From IMG/VR virus record IMGVR_UViG_3300039048_000028, positions 1 through 38,884 of that record: 38,884 nt of DNA. One strand, given 5' to 3'. How positions within the stretch are numbered: position 1 is the first letter of the stretch; each line of letters opens with the position of its first letter. The notes beneath the pieces were generated by a model. The model was not told the DNA's origin. It saw nothing but the letters and a program-made list of their open reading frames with translations, and ran no database searches. The translations under genes and the position numbers were made by a program. Positions 32,664 through 37,750 of this stretch are shown piece by piece. Origin of the DNA: a virus.

Positions 32664-32799
32664 ATTTATTTTCCCATCTAATTTTACCTGCTTTACTTTT
32701 TTTCCAATAAGTAGATATATTTTGTTTCATATTATTATGATTATCAGCATCTTCTGAAACAGGTATTTTACCATGTCTAGTAAATCGTTTACCTCTCAT
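32635..32799 (-). CDS. Hypothetical 54-aa basic protein
   Basis: Start at 32799 with ACAGGAGTAAT upstream; the frame upstream is a shadow of the preceding gene. MRGKRFTRHGKIPVSEDADN, then MKQNISTYWKKSKAGKIRWE. Positively charged. Overlaps the next gene by 29 bases. No family recognised. Confidence 0.52.
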   Translation of the reverse strand: MRGKRFTRHGKIPVSEDADNHNNMKQNISTYWKKSKAGKIRWENKYGKKNEKTN

Positions 32800-32800
32800 A

Positions 32801-33049
32801 TTACTCCTGTTCTCTAAATACAGGACAACAAGGTAATTCCTGAACATTAGTAAATAATGCTCCTGCGTTATTACCTTCATCATCTCTGCTTGGTGTTATT
32901 ATAGTTCCATTATCTAAATGTAATTCACATGGTTGATAATCCCATCCTAATAATTTTTTAGTATCTTTGGGATTTAACCATTCTACTTTAACAATAGTTT
33001 TTCCAACTAAATGTTTATTTACTAAATCTTGCCAATATTTATTCTTCAT
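32801..33049 (-). CDS. Hypothetical 82-aa protein
   Basis: YWQDLVNKHLVGKTIVKVEW, then WDYQPCELHLDNGTIITPSR and DDEGNNAGALFTN. A small beta domain of the kind seen in phage early genes, in which L-x-L-x-D-G-x-x-I-x-P is common. Start overlaps the previous gene by 11 bases. Function unknown. Confidence 0.58.
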   Translation of the reverse strand: MKNKYWQDLVNKHLVGKTIVKVEWLNPKDTKKLLGWDYQPCELHLDNGTIITPSRDDEGNNAGALFTNVQELPCCPVFREQE

Positions 33050-33155
33050 ATAATACTCTCTCTATTAGTTTAATACATTCTTCAGGCTTACCATTTTGAA
33101 GTTTGGCTATTGCTTTAAGTAATAATTGTCTATGATATTCACTATGTAGTTTCAT
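33039..33155 (-). CDS. 38-aa helical protein
   Basis: Strong GGAGGGTAGC site; ATGA overlap with the preceding stop. MKLHSEYHRQLLLKAIAKLQ then KPEECIKLIERVLYEE: two amphipathic helices. The strong binding site and coupled start make translation likely. Function unknown. Confidence 0.58.
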   Translation of the reverse strand: MKLHSEYHRQLLLKAIAKLQNGKPEECIKLIERVLYEE

Positions 33156-33400
33156 GCTACCCTCCTTATTGCGTGTATATAATATCTTCTTCTGTATGAA
33201 TCTGGTTCAATTTCTGGATTATATTTTTTTTGAAATATTTTTCTAATAACAGTATGGTTATCACTCCAATATGTTTGTTCATACACTCTATTTTGTGGAA
33301 ATGGTATACGCACTCTAAATGGATTCTTTCGAGAACCTACATCTGCATTTTTTGCTGTATCCCAATCATCATATACAAATTCTACTTCAAATATTTTCAT
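33152..33400 (-). CDS. Hypothetical 82-aa protein
   Basis: Start at 33400 behind AAGGATAATTAT. MKIFEVEFVYDDWDTAKNAD, then NPFRVRIPFPQNRVYEQTYW and a basic end. Aromatic-rich beta-type. Couples to the next gene by ATGA. No family recognised. Confidence 0.55.
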   Translation of the reverse strand: MKIFEVEFVYDDWDTAKNADVGSRKNPFRVRIPFPQNRVYEQTYWSDNHTVIRKIFQKKYNPEIEPDSYRRRYYIHAIRRVA

Positions 33401-33404
33401 ATAA

Positions 33405-33740
33405 TTATCCTTTATTTTTAATTTTTGAAGTTTCAAAAACTATACTATCATCATCAAAATCATGTAGTTCTTCTTGTACATATGGTATTGGACAAGTCAT
33501 AAGCCACTCTCTAAATTCATTATATTTAAATTTCTTTTGAGTTGCTTGAGGCGTTGATCTCCAAACATTATTTACAGTACATTCTTTAGCACCTATTATT
33601 TTTCGAAGATTACTTATATTACTCTCTATATTATCTAATATTTTTACAGATACTGGATCTTGCCATGGATCTTTACCTTTCCAATCTTGATCTATTTTAA
33701 AATCAAATATCATTTCTACACACATTAAGTTTTTACTCAT
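33405..33740 (-). CDS. Hypothetical 111-aa protein, first gene after terminator B
   Basis: AAGGAGGATAT site. MCVEMIFDFKIDQDWKGKDP, IESNISNLRKIIGAKECTVN, EFREWLMTCPIPYVQEELHD. It lies ~50 bases beyond a strong intrinsic terminator, so the downstream leftward genes need either read-through or a promoter in that gap. No family recognised. Confidence 0.57.
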   Translation of the reverse strand: MSKNLMCVEMIFDFKIDQDWKGKDPWQDPVSVKILDNIESNISNLRKIIGAKECTVNNVWRSTPQATQKKFKYNEFREWLMTCPIPYVQEELHDFDDDSIVFETSKIKNKG

Positions 33741-33791
33741 ATATCCTCCTTATTAAAGAGCCGAATCTTCGATTCGACATTATTGTTTTTT

Positions 33792-33828
33792 AAAAAAAAA
33801 CTAGGCGACTCATTGGGCTGTCGCCTAG
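33792..33828 (-). terminator. Intrinsic terminator, minus strand
   Basis: On the minus strand: CTAGGCGAC, a 10-nt loop, GTCGCCTAG (perfect 9-bp stem, 33828-33801) followed immediately by nine T (33800-33792). This is the clearest terminator in the window. It ends transcription coming from 35288 and defines the 3' end of structured region B. Confidence 0.9.
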
Positions 33829-34340
33829 TAAATTAGATATTTCAGAAGGCTCTATCAGTTAATGACTTAAGAGTTCTTATATCTGATTCTAAATATCCCT
33901 CATTTATTCTATATATCTCACTCGCCAACAGGTTTCCTTACTCCAGTCAAAGACTGAAACGCCTTGCATTTCGAAATACAAGGACTGCTGTTGAAATCCT
34001 AAGGGTTGTTAGTATAATGTAAGTGTAATACTAGATAGTCTCTTAAGATTACCTACTATATGTGCGTCCTTATCCTAAAGCATTGTTGCCCAGTACGACT
34101 CAAACTTGGTAGACTAACTTCCAAGATTTTTCACACACTCTGTAGTGGCTTACCACTCATACCAGATGGTTGTTTCACCCAGCGAGAGAGATATACAGGA
34201 TTTGTAAAATTATTTAATGAATACTTACAGCGTCATCATTTACCATTTTTATCTGTAAGTGCATTGCAGTGGAAAAATGGTGAACAAACCACATATTCAT
34301 TAACAGGCAATCGCCTGCCGAGTAGGCACAGGCGATAGCC
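33792..34340 (-). ncRNA. Candidate large structured RNA B (~550 nt)
   Basis: Gene-free 608-base gap. Visible pairing (plus coordinates): hairpin 34306-34317/34329-34340 (8 + 3 bp around one mismatch); 10-bp helix 34214-34223/34294-34303 enclosing an H-type pseudoknot (8 bp 34223-34230/34253-34260; 12 bp 34239-34250/34273-34284, one C-A mismatch on this strand); hairpins at 34144-34157, 34105-34125 and 34010-34033; three-way junction 33926-33993; long hairpin 33835-33884; then the terminator. Loop 34111-34116 is complementary to 34036-34041. Strand call rests on the terminator and a U-G pair at 33967/33978. Size and ornate style recall GOLLD/ROOL RNAs; class not established. Confidence 0.75.
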
Positions 34341-34348
34341 AGTTCTTC

Positions 34349-34570
34349 TTACTTCACTAATTTATCAGTTTTCGCTTTTAGCAAAGTTTCTAATGTCTCA
34401 ACTCTTTTCTCAAGAACACCAACACGAATAGTCGCTTGATTCTCTTGTATCCAAGTAGATCTAGACTTATATTTTGGATTGCCTAGTGCTATTTGTTGTT
34501 CCACATATGCTCTCCTTTCTTCAGGTGATTTAGACTCCCTGTAAGAAACGAATGGTTGTTGTGTAGACAT
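34349..34570 (-). CDS. Hypothetical 73-aa protein with C-terminal coil
   Basis: AGGAGGATATAT site. MSTQQPFVSYRESKSPEERR, then a coil VGVLEKRVETLETLLKAKTD. Ends 9 bases before the first hairpin of region B. No family recognised. Confidence 0.58.
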   Translation of the reverse strand: MSTQQPFVSYRESKSPEERRAYVEQQIALGNPKYKSRSTWIQENQATIRVGVLEKRVETLETLLKAKTDKLVK

Positions 34571-34584
34571 ATATCCTCCTATAG

Positions 34585-34767
34585 TTAAATTGATTGATTT
34601 TCGCTAGAAAAAGCAATCAATGGATTCTTCTTCATTTGATATCTCATTTCCTCATCTAGTCTCTCTCTTTCGACAGAAACTTCAGGGAATGGGAACTCGT
34701 AGTATAGTGAGACATAACTGCCACACCTATCTACATCTCTCTCTACTATATCATCTATATTAATCAT
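34585..34767 (-). CDS. Hypothetical acidic 60-aa protein
   Basis: ATAGGAGAGTCT site, overlapping the end of the preceding membrane protein gene. MINIDDIVERDVDRCGSYVS, FPFPEVSVERERLDEEMRYQ. Acidic, with an aromatic YYEFPFPE patch. No family recognised. Confidence 0.52.
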   Translation of the reverse strand: MINIDDIVERDVDRCGSYVSLYYEFPFPEVSVERERLDEEMRYQMKKNPLIAFSSENQSI

Positions 34768-34912
34768 AGACTCTCCTATCTGTTAAATATATTACATTAA
34801 CAAAACCTGCTAATGACACCAATAGTCCAGTCCAAGTATATGGACTATGAACTGCTAATATTATTCCTAGCACAGTTAAAATAAAACTGGCTAATATACC
34901 GAATAATCTCAT
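34760..34912 (-). CDS. 50-aa two-span membrane protein
   Basis: AAAAAGGAGAGAGT precedes the ATG. LFGILASFILTVLGIILAV is one span; WTGLLVSLAGFVNVIYL a second; then a charged tail TDRRVYD. The tight binding site and overlap with the next start support it. Could be a small early membrane protein. Confidence 0.65.
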   Translation of the reverse strand: MRLFGILASFILTVLGIILAVHSPYTWTGLLVSLAGFVNVIYLTDRRVYD

Positions 34913-34946
34913 ACTCTCTCCTTTTTATGTTAGTTATTTATAATTA

Positions 34947-34976
34947 TAAGCGATTACTACTAAACATAATCGCTTA
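34947..34976 (-). promoter_or_regulatory. 9-bp intercistronic hairpin
   Basis: TAAGCGATT paired with AATCGCTTA, 12-nt loop, in the 127-base gap between two leftward genes. No T tract follows on either strand, so it is probably a processing or stability element rather than a terminator. Confidence 0.45.
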
Positions 34977-34989
34977 CAATTTATAGTTG

Positions 34990-35043
34990 TTATATCAGTA
35001 ATAAGACACCAAATATGGTCATTAGGTAAAATAACTGACTCAT
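34990..35043 (-). CDS. Possible 17-aa hydrophobic leader peptide
   Basis: ATGA overlap with the upstream stop; sequence MSQLFYLMTIFGVLLLI, one membrane-spanning stretch. No separate binding site, so translation would rely on coupling. Too short for confidence; recorded because it is the only open frame in this gap and precedes a hairpin. Confidence 0.25.
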   Translation of the reverse strand: MSQLFYLMTIFGVLLLI

Positions 35044-35288
35044 TTGAATCTTTTCTTAACTATTGATTCAATCATCTTGCCATTTTTAGCAAGTGTATCA
35101 GTTATTTTCTCCACTTCTTTGGGAGTCAAACCACTAAACCATTTAAAGAATTCACCATAAGTACCAACTATATCTATCTTATGTGTAATTTCTATTTTAT
35201 CAGGTATTTTAAAAGGATTAATCTGTGTATTATCATATCCCTTTTTAACCTTATTACCTAACTTCTTAACTGATTTAACTATATTCAT
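35040..35288 (-). CDS. Hypothetical basic 82-aa protein, first leftward gene
   Basis: TAGGAGATATAT site. MNIVKSVKKLGNKVKKGYDN, then KIDIVGTYGEFFKWFSGLTP and KMIESIVKKRFK. Basic with an aromatic centre. As the first gene of the leftward operon it is probably expressed early. A hairpin (35307-35337) sits in its leader, 11 bases from the binding site. Confidence 0.57.
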   Translation of the reverse strand: MNIVKSVKKLGNKVKKGYDNTQINPFKIPDKIEITHKIDIVGTYGEFFKWFSGLTPKEVEKITDTLAKNGKMIESIVKKRFK

Positions 35289-35306
35289 ATATATCTCCTA
35301 TATTAT

Positions 35307-35737
35307 GTGCATTCGATTTAACCCTTCGAATTAGCACTTATTAGTATGTCTATTGATACATCAGTAATCAAGATAACTATATATATCAATAGTTTGAGTC
35401 ATATTCGGTAATCGATTAATCAACTGATTTCGCCAAGAGTTAATCGACTACCTAATATATTAACAACAATTAGTTCTTGCTGTGTACTTCAGCGACTTCG
35501 ACACGACAGCACAACGATGACTGTCCATTGATAACAATTCAAGTGTCGATAGTCGACAGCAAGAAATAATTATAAACAAACAGAGACAAATCTTTGATTT
35601 GACAATGACGACAAATAAGACAGCGATTTATCGCTGACATTGAATTCGATGGGTTTTGAATTCACCCCAATCAATCCGACATTTATGTCGATTGTTTGTA
35701 TAGGGGGGTTTTATACGAATAGACTCCAAGTGGGTCT
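35307..35737. promoter_or_regulatory. Divergent intergenic region with ~10 tandem hairpins (region C)
   Basis: The 475-base gap between divergent operons (35289-35763) has no gene. Perfect or near-perfect inverted repeats follow one another: 35307-35337, 35350-35392 (9 bp), 35407-35452 (13 bp, one G-U if minus-strand RNA), 35475-35564 (9 + 4 + 6 bp, then a three-way junction), 35587-35601, 35621-35636, 35641-35664 (7 bp), 35672-35694 (10 bp), 35698-35716, 35721-35737. Short GACAA words recur at 35586, 35601 and 35610. I see no convincing sigma-70 promoter. Candidates: long 5' leaders, a third RNA, or an origin. Confidence 0.6.
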
Positions 35738-35763
35738 TTAACAACAACAACAGGAGAAATAAT

Positions 35764-36198
35764 ATGATACCTTTCGCAGCAGGAGCAATGCACCTTCTAA
35801 GATTAGGAACAGGGGCAGTTTTGCGTTCTACTAGAAAATTATCGCCTTATACTGTTAAAATAGTCAAAGGTACTAAACCTCACAAAATTACAAAAGGCGT
35901 GAGAAAAGGTACTATAATCCAGAAAAAAAAGACTGGATTCGCTACTCAAAAAGTGAAGAAAGGCGAATTCGGACACGGCAAAAAGAAAAAATGGATTACT
36001 AAAGAACTTAGACCATGGGCTGAGTCTATAGTAGGTAAAAAAGGCGTTTTAGCTAAATTTGGCGTAAAACAAAAAGGCAGAGCTAAAGTACTAGATAGGT
36101 ACGCTGCATCTCACAGACACCTTAGAAAGCATAAAAAGCTTTATGGGGCAGGTCTAGGTGGAGCAGTAGCTTGGGATATTTTAGATAGAGACGATTAA
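35764..36198 (+). CDS. Basic 144-aa protein, first gene of rightward operon
   Basis: CAGGAGAAATAAT site after an unstructured AACAACAACAAC stretch. Hydrophobic start (MIPFAAGAMHLLRLGTGAVL), then very basic (TKPHKITKGVRKGTIIQKKK, GHGKKKKWITKELRPWAE), C-terminal LYGAGLGGAVAWDILDRDD. May bind DNA and membrane. Its start marks the end of region C. No family recognised. Confidence 0.57.
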   Translation: MIPFAAGAMHLLRLGTGAVLRSTRKLSPYTVKIVKGTKPHKITKGVRKGTIIQKKKTGFATQKVKKGEFGHGKKKKWITKELRPWAESIVGKKGVLAKFGVKQKGRAKVLDRYAASHRHLRKHKKLYGAGLGGAVAWDILDRDD

Positions 36199-36335
36199 TG
36201 GCTAGAAAGTTTAAAGACTTTATAGCACATGAACCAGTACACCATAAGACATCTATCGGAAGAAATCCGAGTAAATGTAAAATGAACAAACATAAAAGGC
36301 GTCAGTTTAAAGCCTACAAAGGACAAGGAAAATGA
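36198..36335 (+). CDS. 45-aa basic protein
   Basis: TAATG overlap with the previous gene. MARKFKDFIAHEPVHHKTSI, then SKCKMNKHKRRQFKAYKGQG. Very basic with several His; one cysteine. Coupled start supports translation. Function unknown. Confidence 0.58.
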   Translation: MARKFKDFIAHEPVHHKTSIGRNPSKCKMNKHKRRQFKAYKGQGK

Positions 36336-36484
36336 GAAGTTATTTAATGTTTCCAGTAATAGATAAGATTTCTACGAAATGGCTAAAAAAATCGTGGAAA
36401 AAGCGAGACGCTTTGTCTAAAAATCTAAAAGACCCCAAGTTTCGAGCTAAAGCTAAAATAAAGGATTATAAATCGAGTCTATAA
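36332..36484 (+). CDS. 50-aa basic protein
   Basis: ATGA overlap with the previous gene and TAATG overlap with the next. MRSYLMFPVIDKISTKWLKK, then SWKKRDALSKNLKDPKFRAK. Strongly basic, helical. Function unknown. Confidence 0.58.
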   Translation: MRSYLMFPVIDKISTKWLKKSWKKRDALSKNLKDPKFRAKAKIKDYKSSL

Positions 36485-36723
36485 TGAGTAAAAGTCTAGA
36501 AAAATTAGCAGATAAGATGATTCGACTGTCTCCAGAGGAGCAGCAGAAGCTACAACTAATTATAAAAGCTAAATTACTTCCAGAAATAGCTAAGCAACAA
36601 CAAGGTTTACTAGAACAACAAATAAAAAATCCTCAAATGGCAGCTATGGGTCAACGTCCAGGTGGAAATATGCCTATGCCGAACTCAAGAGACGCTGCTA
36701 TGAGGGGATTATTACGAGGATAA
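36484..36723 (+). CDS. 79-aa helical protein, unknown
   Basis: MSKSLEKLADKMIRLSPEEQ, then KLQLIIKAKLLPEIAKQQQG and a Pro/Met/Gly-rich end (GQRPGGNMPMPNSRDAAMRG). Unlike its neighbours it is not strongly basic. Linked to both sides by overlaps of one and 4-base spacing. No family recognised. Confidence 0.57.
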   Translation: MSKSLEKLADKMIRLSPEEQQKLQLIIKAKLLPEIAKQQQGLLEQQIKNPQMAAMGQRPGGNMPMPNSRDAAMRGLLRG

Positions 36724-36727
36724 TATT

Positions 36728-36997
36728 ATGGTAGCAAAGTATGTAGCAGGATTGACTATAAATCAAATGGCTAAAGCATATACAGCAGTTAAAAAATTGC
36801 CTAAAGCTAAAAAACCAGTAGGATTTAGAATACCAAAGAAAACAGGATGGAAAAAACCATTTTTTCCTAAATCTAAATGGATGCCTGAATATTCTCCTTA
36901 TGATGTAGCTACAGATTTAGGAGCTGCAGGATTGATTGTAGGTGGATATGCTGGATATAAAAAACTGACTAATGGAAAAAAAAAGAAAGGAACATAA
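36728..36997 (+). CDS. 89-aa basic protein with hydrophobic C-terminus
   Basis: TAKAYTAVKKLPKAKKPVGF, FRIPKKTGWKKPFFPKSKWM, then a hydrophobic end VATDLGAAGLIVGGYAGYKK. The combination of a basic domain and a glycine-rich membrane-like segment resembles the gene at 35764. Function unknown. Confidence 0.55.
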   Translation: MVAKYVAGLTINQMAKAYTAVKKLPKAKKPVGFRIPKKTGWKKPFFPKSKWMPEYSPYDVATDLGAAGLIVGGYAGYKKLTNGKKKKGT

Positions 36998-37111
36998 ATG
37001 CCACAAGTAGGAAATAAAAAATACCCATATACAAAAAAGGGTAAAGCTGCAGCGAAAAAAGCAGCGAAAAAAGCAGCTAAAAAAAAGGGAAAGAAAGTTA
37101 GATATGGCTAA
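36998..37111 (+). CDS. 37-aa histone-tail-like Lys/Ala-rich protein
   Basis: Starts directly after the previous stop and overlaps the next start by 8 bases. MPQVGNKKYPYTKKGK is followed by AAAKKAAKKAAKKKGKKVRY: the A-A-K-K repeat typical of histone H1-like tails that neutralise DNA. Likely DNA-compacting; inference from composition. Confidence 0.6.
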   Translation: MPQVGNKKYPYTKKGKAAAKKAAKKAAKKKGKKVRYG

Positions 37112-37445
37112 TAAAAAGAAAAAAAAGAATGTTAAAAAGGCTGCCAATGTAGTTGGGTTTTGGAAGCAGACTAAAAAATCTGCTAAAAAAAACTGGAAAA
37201 AAGTTTCTACAGCAACTACGCCTGTTTATAGCAAATATGTGAAGCCAACTGTTGGTTTAGCTACTTCTACAGGTAAAATTGCTACAAATATTGGTAAAGC
37301 TCTTTTAAGATTTCCTGGTCCAGCATTAGCTTTAGGTACTTTGGCATCAACAGTTAAAATAGGTCCAAGAATTCAAAAAAGACCTCTTAGAAGAACTGTT
37401 ACGCAACCACAATATGGTAAATACGGTGGGAAATGGATGGTATAA
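37104..37445 (+). CDS. 113-aa basic protein, unknown
   Basis: MANKKKKKNVKKAANVVGFW, KQTKKSAKKNWKKVSTAT, then GLATSTGKIATNIGKALLRF and KIGPRIQKRPLRRTV. A Lys-rich head, hydrophobic middle and Arg-rich tail. One-base overlap with small terminase. Function unknown, but the series of basic proteins here points to a shared DNA-linked job. Confidence 0.57.
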   Translation: MANKKKKKNVKKAANVVGFWKQTKKSAKKNWKKVSTATTPVYSKYVKPTVGLATSTGKIATNIGKALLRFPGPALALGTLASTVKIGPRIQKRPLRRTVTQPQYGKYGGKWMV

Positions 37446-37750
37446 TGGAAGATAAGCAAGAAGATAAACAAAATCATGGTGGTAAAAGAGAAGGTGCTGG
37501 TAGACCTTTAGGAGCTAAAACTAAAAAGCTGTGGAAATCTATGGAAGAAATGGCTGGAAAATACCAACATTCTCCTTTGGATTACCTTTTATCTGTGTTA
37601 AACAATCCTGCAAGCTCACCTGAACGAAAAATGTATGCAGCTGAAAAGGCAGCACCTTTTGTTCATCCAAGGTTAGCTAGTACAACTTCAAGAGTAGGGA
37701 TAGATGAACCAGTCCAAATCAAAGTCCAATGGCAAAAAGAAGAAAGTTAA
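37445..37750 (+). CDS. terS: Small terminase-like protein
   Basis: 101 aa from the ATG overlapping the previous stop. HGGKREGAGRPLGAKTKKLW is the N-terminal pattern of small terminase subunits (GGKR-x-G-A-G-R-P), followed by PLDYLLSVLNNPASSPERKM and AAEKAAPFVHPRLAS, the typical body. It recognises phage DNA for packaging and feeds the large subunit, whose gene overlaps its 3' end by 47 bases. Confidence 0.8.
   Translation: MEDKQEDKQNHGGKREGAGRPLGAKTKKLWKSMEEMAGKYQHSPLDYLLSVLNNPASSPERKMYAAEKAAPFVHPRLASTTSRVGIDEPVQIKVQWQKEES

Noticed and set aside
34010-34125. Group I intron-like words (AGAGACTATC and GTTAGTCTACC) in region B
   Set aside because: They can pair, but the P7 strand order is reversed on either strand and no P3/P8 core or flanking split gene is present.
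34060-34338. 92-codon plus-strand open frame inside region B
   Set aside because: No ribosome binding site, codon use unlike the AT-ending codons of real genes here, Cys/His/Arg-rich without pattern, and it lies across helices of the structured RNA candidate.
36917-37147. Phe/Ser-rich minus-strand frame opposite the basic gene cluster
   Set aside because: It is the mirror of Lys-rich plus-strand coding; Lys codons AAA read as Phe on the other strand.
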